Source of the DNA: Holothuria scabra
Lineage: Eukaryota; Echinodermata; Holothuroidea; Aspidochirotida; Holothuriidae
Length of the DNA stretch: 64,000 nt
Direction: 5' to 3'
Assembly: GCA_037179385.1 (NCBI GenBank)
Contig: CM074195.1
Span: forward strand, 31,514,222-31,578,221
The position numbers and the translations under genes were made by a program. This document shows, piece by piece, positions 22,330 to 34,437 of this stretch. The notes beneath the pieces were generated by a model. The model worked only from the letters and a program-made list of their open reading frames with translations, was not told where the DNA came from and searched no databases. Each line of letters opens with the position of its first letter. Within the stretch, counting starts at the first letter, position 1.

Positions 22330-22545
22330 CTAACATGTGGCATGCAACATGTGAACACTATAGTGAAAACATGTGACAGGGTTATGAAAATACATAGGAG
22401 GTCAGAGATTGTAATGAGTTGTGACACATGTGGGCTTGGAATCAATTTGACACAGGCCCACACTTTTCCTTGCCTGGACGTCCCACATGAAAACTCATGT
22501 TAAAGTGGGGGTAAACCTGTGTAGAGTTGACACATGTCTCAAAAG
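22330..22545. repeat. Cluster of ACATGTG motifs
   Basis: ACATGTG or GACACATGTG occurs about five times in 215 bp. A GTGGGC/GCCCAC hairpin lies in the middle (about 22430-22465). CACATGTG is an E-box octamer. The cluster could be a regulatory patch or the subterminal motifs of an unrecognised element. Confidence 0.4.
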
Positions 22546-22674
22546 GGGGGAGAGGATGACCCTGATGACAAATTGAATGAAAGCCATGGGTCACACTAAA
22601 CCGGACTTGGATCGGATTACGATCCGATTTTGGTAGCTCTTATTAAAACCTTCTCCACCTCTAGTCGTAAACAT

Positions 22675-23041
22675 GCCGTGTGACGTCTCTTCTTGAGAAA
22701 GCAACATAGACACCCCAGTACATCAAAGGCGGTGTGGGGTGTAACTGATATCTGAGTTTGTCACATGATCTGTGCCCTAAAATGAGCTGAACTTTCATTG
22801 TGTTCACGCCGCGTGAAGAGCAATTTACACATGCTTGATTGACATGTTAGCTAACCTCAAATGTTACGTAACTTTTTGTGTATTTTAAAATAAATGTTAC
22901 TGTCAATCGATTAATCAGACATGAAAATGAACTAAATCAAGTGTGGGTGTAGTGAGCTTCACTTCCTCCCTGAGGCGACAAGAGGTAATCAGACAGAGAA
23001 GGAGAATGTAACAAAAAGTAAGAATGATCGTTTCATCATGA
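22675..23041 (+). repeat. Family F dispersed repeat, copy 1
   Basis: Aligns by eye with 36121-36467 and 59965-60306: CATCAAAGGCGGTGTG, TATCTGAGTTTGT, TTTCATTGTGTTCAC, GTCAATC-ATTAATCAG and AAAAGTAAGAA...TTTCATCATGA. All three copies face the same way. The right boundary (CATCATGA) is sharp and the left is fuzzy, as in 5'-truncated retroelements, but I see no poly-A, so the class is open. Confidence 0.7.
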
Positions 23042-23409
23042 GTACCCAAAATTTGCCAACCAGCGGAAATATAAAAGTTGCACCGCGTGACTACAAAAAG
23101 AAATTTATTCTAGTTATTCCTTAACGTCACGTCGACAGACAGCTTTTATCTGACTGTAGCTTCCCCCCAAAACACACACACACATACACAAAAACACACA
23201 AAAGAAAAAACTGTGGGTCGGTTTGACGTCACGAAAAAATCAGTTAGAATTTTATTTTCAAACACATCAAATGCAAATGATATATTAATGCTGTTAGACA
23301 AATTTTTGGCATTTTCTGACCAGAAATGGAAAAGATTTTTAGTAAAAAAAAAACTTTCAAAAATCGGATTCGGGAATTCGACCGATTTCGTTGTACTGTG
23401 ACTGCGGTT

Positions 23410-23465
23410 TAGCAGATTTTTCCTCAGAAAAGCATATTCCTTAACTGCCAAGTAAAGTCAGGTTT
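23410..23465 (+). repeat. Fragment of family E 3' end
   Basis: TTTTTCCTCAGAAAAG...CCTTAACTGCCAAGTAAAGT resembles the closing part of family E (TTTTCCTTAGAACAG...CATAACTGCCAAGTTAAGT near 53035). Short and diverged. Confidence 0.4.
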
Positions 23466-24625
23466 TTTTTTTTTATTTTACTACCTTCAAAGCTGATTTA
23501 GCAAAGATTGCTTCAGGACTAGGTCACCTTTGTCCAGGAGACATTAAAAATCCAAGCAAGTTTGGACAAGTAAACTTGTTTTATGATACTTTGACTTTCA
23601 AGTTAAAGTGATCAGGGGCTGTGAGATGCTGAACAGATTGGCTTTCGAGTTTCGACCTGTCCTCTTCTTGCACGCACAGTAGAAAAAACTTAGGACTATA
23701 CAGGTGAACAACCGCCGTTGGCAGCTTGCGAATTACAAACCTTCGTGTGAAATGGCTTTCCATTCATTTCCCGTTTTATGTTTCTCTTCATTTCTTGAAA
23801 GACTGGGTGCCGAATTCAACCTAGCATTTATTAATTGCAAAGCCTTGTTGCTAAATATTTTCCTCTGGGCTAAAAAGTCATTTCAGTTATACTTCCAATT
23901 GAACCGGGTATGTTGCTGTCTGCATTTACATGTCAAAATATGTGAGTTGAATGTTCGTGCATTTGTTTCAGACAGTTTCAAGCCTTCACCTTGTTTGTAG
24001 GTATTATCTTTGGGAATTATCTTAGAATATAACATCGCTCGCTTTTGCATTTAATTTTAAGTCCCAAGTCGATGTGGTGAGGTATATCCAAAAATTGGGT
24101 TCGCGTTGAACTCGACAGGTTGTGTCAAGCTGCATCAGAGATTTTATAATTTCAAATGAATTATGAAATTAATCTCGAACAAAATGTTTACAGCATTTAT
24201 AATTCATCCTGAATATTTTTATCAAAGCTCGAATCCTCTGAAACATCTTACGTCAAGTCGCTAAATTGGGTTCCATCATGATTGACAGTTCAATTTTGAA
24301 ACTGAAAGCTTTCGTCGCCGACGGTCTAGTACATACGGCCATGTCAATGTCATAATGTTCCCATGCACCCTTCGTCAAACTTCATAGGGCGATAGCCTTA
24401 AAATTGCACTTGAAGCAAGATTAAGAATGACACTTGGCTTCAAATGAAATAATTCTCTGGAAGAAAAAGGAAAAACAAACTTAATACATCCATAAGGATA
24501 AATAAAAAAGGGTAAGATTTCCCTACGTGAATAAAAAACCTCAAAAAAAGCGAACACTGATTAAACAGCCCCGAAAAGTTAATTTCAAGATTTACTTACA
24601 TATATCTCAAAACGCAAAACATTGC
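23466..24625. other. Non-coding sequence, nothing recognised
   Basis: No gene was recognised; the 98-codon frame at 23704-24000 carries no motif I know. Confidence 0.4.
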
Positions 24626-25856
24626 TACACTCTTAAAACGTTGGGTAAAATATCCGTTGGTTAAAGAAGTTTATGAAATGTGTTGGTTAAACTTTGCCCA
24701 ACTTTGGGGCTAATTGGTGCAATGTTTAAACGCTGGGCAAAGTTTTTGTTGAGTAAAAGTAATTGCTTAAGTGTTGGTCAATCTTTGCTCAAATAATGGT
24801 TAAATTTCCCCTTCCATGCACGCGTATACTGTTATACCCAACTGACTGGTCAAAATGACGATAAGATTTTATTCTACAGTTGAGCATATTTTCCCTTTAC
24901 CCACTTGTTGGGTAACTTTTTGCCAGTTTGTTGGGTATATTGTTGGTTGCAGTGTTGTCACCAAACAACAGTGCACTTGACCCGATTTGTTTCACAATTC
25001 TTCTCATAATCAGACCATGGTACCATAATCTGAAAATTCTCTTTGGCATCTTTTATATTGGACAAACAGCTAAACTCGTACATTACTTTAGACCATGAAA
25101 TCGATCTCTATTTCCATAAAATTCTTTAAACAGTACTACGAACTAGAACACATTTGTATGAGATTCCATGATTCGTATTTGGCGCAAAACTGCTATCCAA
25201 TGAGAGGTCAGGATCTGGGATATTCTCTTTCACGTCCGAATGAGCGTTTATATATTATTATTTGAAACCTTTCGGCATAACAAGAAACCTGTCTCATAAC
25301 CATGATATCAGTGTATGAGAGCTACGGACCAGCTAATTCTCATGCAGCCCTTGTGTTCACATTTATGCATTGATGAAACTACAATACTTCATCACATCAT
25401 TAACACACATCATTTTACACTGCCTTTTAAAAATGATAGTTTTGAACGTACCTATACGAAACTCAGTGACAAACCAAATAGGTTATTAAGCCAGGGTTTT
25501 TTAACCGGGACCGATGGGTTGCCATAACCAGGGAGCTGCAGTGGCAGCTCCCTGCCATAACCTACACCCTAACATTTAAAGAAAGCACCAATGTTTAAGG
25601 AAAAGATGATTAACATATAACCAACATTTGGTTAATGCATTTGCCCAACAGTTTAATAAAAGATGTGCCCAACAAGTGGGTATGTTTTAAAATGCTAATT
25701 TACCAAACAGTTGGGTAATCTCTTGCCAAACAGTTGGGTTCAAACTTTACCCAATTTGGTTGGTTAAAGTTTTGCCCAACTGTTTAGGTTGTTGAATAGA
25801 TGCCCAGTGTTGGTCAAAAAGTTGGGCAAAATTTGCCCAATTTTTTTAAGAGTGTA
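24626..25856 (+). mobile_element. Family B element, copy 1 (1.23 kb)
   Basis: Bounded by TA on each side, starting CACTCTTAAAACG and ending TTTTTTAAGAGTG. Both ends carry several hundred bases of iterated TTGGGTAAA / TTGCCCAAC / TTGGTTAAA motifs. The centre is ordinary DNA, followed by a perfect hairpin CAGGGAGCTGC-AGTG-GCAGCTCCCTG at 25529-25554. A 70-codon frame near 25315 is open in all three copies, but most differences there change the amino acid, so I judge it non-coding. The TA target suggests a Tc1/mariner-type transposase acting in trans. It is nearly identical to 44459-45688 and 53908-55138, so transposition was recent. Confidence 0.85.
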
Positions 25857-27282
25857 TGCAGTACAGAATTCTGGGATTAACCTTACAGCGCATTTAGAGG
25901 GTTAGAGGTGCAAGTGTCACATGGTAAGGAAAGTTTTACTTAATGGTTATGGTGTTTTTAGTTGTAGTTTCTCACAAGTTTATCTACTAAAGACTGTAAA
26001 AACTTAGCGCGATGACATCACCGCCAGTCGGTAAAATTTTGCTATTTGGGCGAAATAAGACATCCTTCCTAATGTGGGGAAAGTTGTGTGACACAGTAGA
26101 AAGACTTGCTAGTTTAACATGCTCATTATTCAGGTATAACATGACACTAAGACAACTATCAAACCCTAAGCGCAAGGTGAATCACGGACATGGCAGCTAG
26201 GAAGTTCGCTATCACCAACACTGGAGTTGCAACTCCCTAATTTGTCCAATAATTGTTGACAGGTTTACGAAGAAGTTCTAATTTTCAGCATTGTTGGGTA
26301 ACCAGGCACCGTGATATCCCCTCCTTGAAGATAGCCTACACACTCAAAACCGGGGTTAAATTTAAACCCGATCGTTGTTCTAAGTAGTAGCATGGTTATA
26401 TAAAAGTTTCGCGCATTCCAGCACTATTTTGTAAACATCATAGTCAACTCACCCTTTGAGTCAAAAAACTTTTAACCAGGCCAAACTAACGATCGTTAGC
26501 TTTATCTGATATGAAACATGCTTTAGTTAGATAGAAATTAAGGGAAGTAATTGAAGTTGGGCTCTATTGCCATAACTTCATGATGTTTTTTATGTCCCTA
26601 AGTTTCGCGCACCCTTAATTTTAGTGATGGCGTCCTTTGTGGGAGTAAAATCAGATACTACATTTGCCAGACGTCGCCAAAAATTGTTTTTGGCAATTTT
26701 TCAGTATTTTAATGAGTTAAAACCTATGGAAACTGGGTTTTTGTTGAGTGGACGAAGTTGGTGACTGTTTTCATTTTAATAAAGGCCTGGTGAATTTTTT
26801 TCTTGGTATATATCCATCAAAAATAGCACCACGTAACAGTGAAAACAGTATTAAACATCGTTTATGCCCAAGCAATAACAGTATATCAACATCAGTATAA
26901 TTATAGATGTCCTAAGGACGGGATAAATTATTGGAACGTACAGCATGTCGATTGCACCTGGTAACACTACCTCAAATTTTAATACAAATGTTTTTCACCC
27001 CTTGCCACAGTAGCTTAAAAAAGACTTTGCATCACTCTGCTTCGCAAAACTGAAAAACTGATACATGTTAATATGCACGACATGTTAATAAACAGACCGT
27101 CAAAGTTTCCAGCCGCGATAACATCGTGTGATCAAGAAAGCAACAGATTTGTGACACTGCTTCCACAGCTTTTCAAAAAAATATCGCAGTAGAAAAGGAG
27201 GTAATCTATTTCAAAATCCTGAAGGACCTTAAAGCGAAATTGAACTCAAAATGAATTTATTTTGATGAAAAATGTCACGCTT
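25857..27282. other. Non-coding sequence with a possible element-I-like end
   Basis: At 26338 TACACACTCAAAACCGGGG followed by TTAAATTTAAACC resembles the tip of element I, but I could not find its other end. Palindromes GGAGTTGCAACTCC (about 26222) and AACGATCGTT (about 26488) are present. At 27228-27272 a stretch like the left part of family C (TTATTTTGATGAAAAAT) precedes the K copy. No gene. Confidence 0.35.
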
Positions 27283-27587
27283 TTAAAGGCATATTTTCAT
27301 CATCCCAAACAGTTCCAATTCTCCCAACCTACCTACTTCCAGCCCCTCCCACATTTATCTAGAACTCATCTTTATCCAGACACAATCCTAGTTTATTGCC
27401 TCATGGCTTGTCCCAGTGGCCATACAGGTCCATAATGTGTAATCAAGACACTCTCAGTGCCCATGCTGTGTAATTTAGCTATGATGCATTGTTTGAATGT
27501 GATGCCAATCAAAGAGCTGTACCAATTGAGAGTTTTGATATATGTATACTGAAACTGTAGTTTAGGGTGACGAATGACTGCCTTTAA
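27283..27587 (-). mobile_element. Family K MITE, copy 4
   Basis: 305 bp, TTAA at both borders, ends TTAAAGGCAT and CTGCCTTTAA. It is the reverse complement of copy 3 (12423-12728) with few differences, so these two are the youngest K copies here. It sits 10 bp after a C-like fragment, possibly a nested insertion. Confidence 0.8.
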
Positions 27588-29147
27588 TATTTAACCATCA
27601 AATGGCTAGGCTTTGTGTTGCTACTGCGATTAGTTAAATTTGTGTGATATCCTATTTTTGGGGTGTGCGATATTTACGGCCATTGACTATACTAGTTATT
27701 GGGCCAAAATTAGAGAAAGCTCAACTCGATAAGCTGATGAACAGTGAAATGTCACTCGAAACAGATAGAGAACAAGGGTAGCCGTTCGTTTTGGTAAGAA
27801 TCTTCTACATTCAGATATTTCTACACAAGAGTTTTGAAAAATCAGCACGACAATCAGAAAACACACTATGTCACGTTAAACCCCCATTGCTTCTCTACAA
27901 ATCGGAGACAACTGTTTGGTCAGATGCAAATATTCGAGCTGTTAAGGGTTTGGGAGCAGAAGACGAAATAACTCCAATGGGATAAAACCTAAGGAAACCA
28001 CTGTGTGGGCTATGTAGCCATACAAACTATATAAGGAAAAAGAATCCACACGAAATGTTGGATATTTCTCAAAATCGAGACGAGGTAAATCACCAGTTAG
28101 GGTGTGGCTTTTGGTAGCTATGGAAATACTAACACATAACTACCGACCATTTCATTTCATTGCATCAGGTCTACAAAGTGTGCAAGAGGCTTTTGTAAAC
28201 CCCATTTACAATTAACATTTAAATAAGCAAAACAAAAGTACATAAAGACGGCGCCCATGACCAATCTTCTCCTATCGAAAAAAATCACCCGACCTGTTTA
28301 AGGGACGTGGCATTTAACCTGCCTCTGTGGCTGCCACTCTCTTTTCGTGACATGAGCTGGACAAAGAAAACGTTGTTCGTTTAGCCGGATATGAAACCGT
28401 TAGGCAACCCCCCCCCCCCCGCCTCAAAATGCCTATACAATAGCCTGTTAATAAAATCACGGATATCTAATCTAGATAACCAGACTTCGAATCATACCTC
28501 TTTTCCTTCAGTGCAACAAACAATCAAATGTCTGCATCATGCTTTATTATGGTACTCTTCAGCGGTTAGTTGACCATCAGAATATAATATTGCCTCGTTC
28601 TTTCTCTTGTATGACAACTGATGGGAGAAACAGCGAGAAAAATGCCAAACCCTAGGGAGGACCCTTATCGTCAGCATGACTGTCATCTGTAATAAATAGC
28701 AATATTTCACTTAAACAAACTGACATAAATCTACCATTTCGACGTATCTCCGCTCAAGTAAATGTAACACATTTTACGACTGGCTCCGCTACTCAGTCGC
28801 TTTCTAGTCCCTTATTAGCCAGGCGTGTGAATCCTGAAACACACACCGACGGAATAACACTCATCTATCGCCAGCTAACAAAAAATTGTTGCCAACCGGC
28901 TATGGGTGGAAAAAATCTATATATGTATGTTAAAATAAACGTGCCTTGAAAAAGTCTGTATAAAATTTATAATTGGTACATAATCACATGATGAGACTAA
29001 CTATTTTGTTATTTGATTTTTCTATCGGAGAGATCAGAAAATCTAATTGTGCCGTCTGTTCAATGGGTGTTCACACATATCAAAAAATGTTCCATTTAAT
29101 GAAATAATGAAAACGTTTTATGAGGACATAATGTTGTCGCTCAAGGA
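27588..29147. other. Non-coding sequence, nothing recognised
   Basis: Holds a 13-base poly-C run at 28408-28420. Short frames (27791-27985, 28391-28573) have no motif. Confidence 0.4.
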
Positions 29148-29406
29148 TTAACCCTTTACCGTTGTGCTCCGATCGGGGCATATTTGCGCGCCTCGGGAGT
29201 GGGCGGAAAAGCGGACGTAGCACGTCCCGCATCAGCTTCCGTAGGCCATTGACCCCGTGACCTTTAACTATTGTCTCTCTCGATGTTGTGGCCGAATTTT
29301 CGGGTAGCTACTCGCAGTTTCAAGCTCCGCGTGAAACAGTAAAGATGGGTGACAGCCGAGCTCTCCGTATGGGTCCAAAAGGACCCAAAGAACGGTAAAG
29401 GGTTAA
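29148..29406 (-). mobile_element. Family A piggyBac-type MITE, copy 2
   Basis: TTAA at both ends, reverse orientation relative to copy 1, with ends CCCTTTACCGTTGT and AGAACGGTAAAGGG (one substitution). The GGGTCC-AAAA-GGACCC hairpin lies at the right end. The 99 bp that follow are shared with the DNA between copies 3 and 4. Confidence 0.85.
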
Positions 29407-29505
29407 AATAAGCCTGTGGAGTGTGTTTACTGCAAAGCTGATATATGCCACTGTCTCTGCGTGTGTGCACAGCCGACCGAGTGGTGCAGATATATTTTAG
29501 ATTAA
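29407..29505 (+). repeat. Family A-associated spacer, ending in an empty TTAA
   Basis: AATAAGCC-GTGGAGTGTGTT, CTGCAAAGC, CACTGTCTCTGCGTGTGTGC, GAGTGGTGCAGAT and TTTAGATTAA match 40813-40912. Here the final TTAA (29502-29505) is unoccupied; at 40.9 kb that same TTAA begins family A copy 4. Confidence 0.8.
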
Positions 29506-31679
29506 AGAAAGCTGTGTGCAGTGTTATTTTGAATCTAATAGTAATACACAAACCACGCTTAAACTTTGAACGTACAGTGTAATTATTACAGATAAATCCG
29601 AACTGTCAAACTAACCTTTGCACTTTTCCGTATCAAATAGTTACCAATTTACTAGACCCCATGCGTCTTTGCACCCATCAAGCATTAATAAGCATTGCCT
29701 ACTCACTTGGCCGTACGGGACGGGGGTAGGGGACTACAGGACGGGGGTGGGGACTGCAACTCTCAACTGGTCAAAAACTTGATGAATCGGGCAGATTTCG
29801 GTGCCTCAGTGGAGCAGAGATTGTTTCCTGGTTGGGAATTTGGAGTAGGGCAAAAGGTCAACGCCTCCCTGAGAGCAATTTTCGGCCATACCTGTTCATG
29901 TAAATTTGTGGCAAATGGAGGTGCTCACAAGCAACGTGTCATGTTTCCCTTACCCTTTTCAACCTGCATTTTAATTACCATTGTTATATTGGCAAGCCGA
30001 GAGGAATTATTACTATGGCAGATGACGTAGTCTACTTCAAGAGTATCCATATTACAATAGGACTTGAAACAAGGAAGAAAAAGTGTACATTAAGTTCAAA
30101 TAACTCAATCCCCCCCCCCCCTTAAACAACCATGTATACAAGAATTCGCATCTTCATTTTAACATAGATAGATAGGTATTTGACGTAAAAGCCTGCAGAG
30201 GTTTATTTTGAGGAAACTAAAATATCTGCTAAAGTATCCAATGATATTATATTCAAAGAGCTTTCTGCAAAGCTCCTAGCTCTATAAATGATGAGGAAAA
30301 CCAGTCCTGTTTGATTGCATGACCTCATAAATTTAAGTTTTATCCATTCACGTTTCTGCATGCTCTGCTACATTACAAATCATTTCTACCCTAAAACAAG
30401 GTCTTTCTCTCACTTGTCCGGAAATTACCCGAAAGTCAAAGACAATTTTCGACAGTTTAATACGGTTCGTAATTTTGTGTCGTTTTATAAACCCTACAGC
30501 AGTAGGGACAAAATACCGTTTGACCAGACGTGTTTGAAAGATGGTCAATGTGTTCCGAAAAAATTATTTGCACAATTTTGGAAAATCATTCGTTTAATGT
30601 GGAAACACGGAATTCACTCAAAGCATGAAACGCCCAGTCACCAAGGCCTGTTTTTAAAGGATTGTATAAGGAAATAATTTGTTATCAGCTTACGGCGGAA
30701 ATGGAGTCATTAACTTAAAGGGAATTGACTCTGTTCTCATGATAAACATATAATTACCTCATTTATTGTCTTTATCAATCTAAGGTTTCATATGAAACCT
30801 AGTGAGTTATTATTTGGGTTATGTTTGGAGTATTAAACATTATTATCTTGGTTCGTTACACCTAGTTTTTAAGTTTTAAGTATTTTTAGTTTTGTTTATT
30901 CGTGGAAATTGAGAGGAAATGTTATGAGTCAAAATTCCATGGGTAAATTACATACTTTAGTTACACGAACCTGAAGTATATTTCGAACGAGATTTCTGTA
31001 ACAAGGGCAACATGACGCCACATAAAATGCAAGTTTACTATGCAAGTACCTTACTGATACACGTATTCTATTCCTCAAAGACTAATGCCGACAGCAAAAT
31101 TCTTTAAAACTAGTTTAGTTCTTAACTGTTATGCGTTGGTGAGATTTCGATTGTTCTCCAGTAAATGTAACTATTTTACGATCTTTAAAGTTCAATTGTT
31201 GCCGATCCATTAATCTTAAAAGTGTATTTAATTTCTAAAATTTCAAAAGAGCATGGCAAAACTTAAAAAGGAAAAATACAATTGCTCCAAATCCCTTTTC
31301 GCAGAATATGTGACATTTGAAGTTAGTCAACCTATTAAAAATGGCAGTTTCCGCGAAATTACTCTATGTAGGCCTACTGCATACAAGTTATGTCGGGAGG
31401 TTTATTAGCCTGCGTAGAGCCTCTGTGTCGGCACCCCCCCCCCCCCCCCACTTAGGCTGCCTCCCCTCAGATTTTACGGAGTGATGAGCTGGATTTTTCG
31501 TAGTGATGAGCTGGAGTGTGAAGCTTTAACTAATTTATCGTAGAAAAAGGGGCACGTGAAACCACTTTTGAATATTTCAAATCAAAAGTGCAACTCTGTT
31601 GAACTGAGGAGGGATTTTCTCAAAGGGTGCGTTTGCCATAGGTGGCTGTCAGGGACACACCTCTCCCCACAAGGTGAAT
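29506..31679. other. Non-coding sequence with poly-C tracts
   Basis: Poly-C runs at 30110-30121 (12) and 31434-31449 (16). A 22-bp unit ending GTAGTGATGAGCTGGA or GGAGTGATGAGCTGGA is repeated twice at about 31473-31515. Two frames above 110 codons (29695-30030, 30315-30677, both +) show no domain or codon pattern that convinces me. TAGGCCTA is at 31369. Confidence 0.4.
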
Positions 31680-31998
31680 TTGTTGGTCAAGGGGCGACCT
31701 TGTAGGGCGAAATTTGTCCGGGCGAGTTTGAAGTTGGCGAGTTTGTCAGGAAACGAATTTGAAACTTTTTTGGGGTGACTTTGCTAGGGAACGACTTGAC
31801 CAGCAACTTCACATAAACTATACGTACATATAAATGTACGTAGGATAGTACTGGAATTGTCATTAGAAAAGTTTTATACATTATCGGTAATTTTTTTACA
31901 TTATCGGTACAAACGCGTTTTTACATTACCGGCATTTGTTTTACGCTATTGGTTCAAAGATTTGTACTAACATTATCCGTCGTTTTTACATTATCGTT
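31680..31998 (+). repeat. Two degenerate short-period repeat blocks
   Basis: 31680-31810 iterates a GGCGA-TTTGT-like unit of about 15-18 bp (GGGCGACCTTG, GGCGAAATTTG, GGCGAGTTTG twice, and so on). 31871-31998 iterates TTTTTACATTATCGGT of about 16-25 bp. The units are too diverged for a young satellite. Their adjacency suggests they belong together. Confidence 0.65.
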
Positions 31999-32801
31999 TG
32001 TGTAACACTTCTTAGGATATTTCTTATTCGCTTATGTGAAAATACCACATGGTACTTGTATCATTGCAACTTTTAATTGGTAAAATTGGGCCGTTGCAAC
32101 AATGACCAAGGCCTATTCGTTCGACTTCCCCGTATAATATTACGTTTTCGTGTTTTGTATTTCCCTTCAATAGTTAAATTCAAAAGAGTATCGTCTTCAA
32201 ACGTTGTAGGGTCGTATCTTTTATCCAAAAAGAAAAAATCTGCAACTACCCAAATCCCCCTCCTTAAGGTGCTTGATCTGTGATACTCGGGTGCGGATCC
32301 AGGGAGGATGCAACAGAGGCAAAAAATAAGTGTGTTACCATTTTGTAACTACTTGCTAATAAAAATTGAGAGCTTCAATTTTCTCTTTGCTTGTTACAGT
32401 TTTGGTGAAGAGAAGGATACGTTCTTCACATTACGATAAATTGAATCTTTTATGGATACTTGAACTTACTGAAGTCCGACATTGCTGCCAGTTGCGCACG
32501 ATGCGCACGATCGAATATATTCGATCACCAGATCACACAATGTCACTGTCAAAAATAATTGGGTGAAAACTCACCAACACTGGTCATGTATGTAAAATTA
32601 GGTAAAGTTTTCCCAAATATTTCTTGTTTATTTGGGAACCGCAAAGGCTGGTTACTTGATCAAGAGTTAACTTACCTATTGGTTTACTTATTAATCAACA
32701 ATTAATGTGAAAAACGAAACTAATTTCAGTATTTTTTGAGGATGAAAATCAAACTTTAAGAAAATAGCTGACAACAAGAACACAAAGCTTTTAGACTAAT
32801 A
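31999..32801. other. Non-coding sequence, nothing recognised
   Basis: No gene or repeat was recognised. Frames at 32077-32283 and 32366-32566 are unremarkable. Confidence 0.4.
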
Positions 32802-34437
32802 CAGTGGCGTTAGCAGGATTTCTTTGAAGAGGGGCCATGCAGTATGTTGAGTACTTGCCGGCCTGGGGAAGGGGTCGAAGGGGGTGTCCCTTTGAAAAAT
32901 TTTTTGGCCTTTTCAAGGAGTCTAGATGCAAAATGGTGCAAGATTTTTTACTTTGACAGGAAGAGTGTTAAAGTTGAATAATGGTGGTTTATGAGGACAA
33001 AATTGAAAATTTTGTTCCTTTACAAACAGTCAAATGCCATTTACGCTACCGGTACCTTTCAAAATAAAATTTTCATACTTTTAGGAGCCAAAATAAAAGA
33101 ACATTGATCAGCATAGGCGAACGGGAGCATTTCAGTTTGAGTTTTTTTTTCATCGCCACAAAACGTCATTTTGCTACAAAGACTATCTAAGCGGAGCACC
33201 ACCATTGGTTGGCGCTTAGCGTGCAGAAAATTTCGAAAAATCAGACCCCTAAGATGGCCTGAAATATCATTCTCTAGACATACGAAGAATCTAACGAGTT
33301 GCTATCTTCGTTTGTCGTTTGCAAAAAAATGCTCACTCCAAAACGGGTTTCGAAGTGCAAAATGACCAAAGAATTAAGCAATACTTTGGCCCGAAAAAAT
33401 TACATTTTGCTATAAAGACTATCTAAGCGGAGCGCCACCATTATTTGGCGTAGAGCGTAGCGATAATTTCGAAAAATCATACCTCTGGGTTGCCAAAAAT
33501 AGCATTTTCCAGACTTACAAGAAGAATCTAACGAGTCACTATCATCGTTTGTCGTTTGCAATAAAATAATCACTTCAAAATAAGTTCGCAAACCGCAGAG
33601 AGATCAGAAACTTATTAAAAATAACTCTGACCCGAAAAATGTAATTTTGTCCGAAAGACTTTCTAAGCGGAGCGCCACCATTTGTTGAAGCTGAACGTAG
33701 AGAAATTTTTGAAAAAAATGCGACCCCTCAGATGGCTGAAATTAGGTTTTCATGTTGTAAAGAGAATCTAAAAATCTATAAGTTTAGCTTCTGTCTGCAA
33801 AAATCAGCAACATGCTTAGTGATCAGAACATTACCACATATAAAATGTTTAACAAATATTATATAAATGGTCTTGATTCTTTTCGGGAAACTATGCAACG
33901 GAATTGAAAATTTGCTAATGCTTCTCTCTTGTGACTCTTGGCTAAGTTCAAGATCCGTTGAATTGATGAAATTGTCAGTGACTGCTCGAACTCCCGGCTG
34001 TTAACGGTTTTACACCTAACATATCTTACAAGATTAAAGAGAAACTATGAACCCTCCGCTTCCATGCCCCGTCACGTACGTCTATGCCGGCAGTAGAAGG
34101 ACTGTAAGGGATGAGCCCGTCCCTTTTGAGAATTCTTGAAAAGCTAGGAGTCAGTGGAGGCAATGGGTGCCACCAGGAAATAAATCTACTTTTTCCAAGT
34201 AAAATTTTGAATTTGCAAAACTTGTCTTTTGGGGGGAATTAAAAAAATGACATCACTAAGGGACCTTGCAGAGACAATCCTTCCCTTTGAAAATTTTTGA
34301 GAAATTGTGTGTCCTTACATGCAATCTGGTGCCACATGTGCCACCCCTTATAGTAAAACCTGTGTTAATTAAGTAGGGCTACGCATTACTAGGATCTAAA
34401 GATGGCATCCGTGAGGGGGCACGGCCCAACGCCACTG
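32802..34437 (+). mobile_element. Non-autonomous hAT-type element (1.64 kb)
   Basis: The left end is CAGTGGCGTTAGC and the right end read backwards is CAGTGGCGTTGGGC. CAGTGGCG is a frequent tip of hAT-superfamily transposons. The eight bases outside each end (GACTAATA left, GATTTATA right) agree at six positions and suit an 8-bp hAT target duplication. No transposase-like frame is present. The interior has three diverged direct copies of a segment around GTCCC-TTTGA-AATTTTT (about 32887, 34114 and 34286) and the tandem array at 33171. Class by termini and target; age moderate. Confidence 0.7.
33171..33790 (+). repeat. Three-unit tandem array, period about 238 bp
   Basis: Unit starts at 33171, 33407 and 33647 are marked by AAAGACT-TCTAAGCGGAGC followed by CCACCATT. 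Within each unit TTTCGAAAAATCA, AAGAATCTAACGAGT and TCGTTTGTCGTTTGCAA recur in order (the third unit is more diverged). The array lies inside the hAT-type element. Confidence 0.9.

Noticed and set aside
25315..25527. 70-codon frame conserved in all three B elements
   Set aside because: The copies are recent, so the frame is open by descent. Most differences among the three change an amino acid, and the peptide has no domain.
30315..30677. 120-codon plus-strand frame
   Set aside because: ATG is present only internally, the antisense strand is also open, and there are no domain or codon-bias signs.
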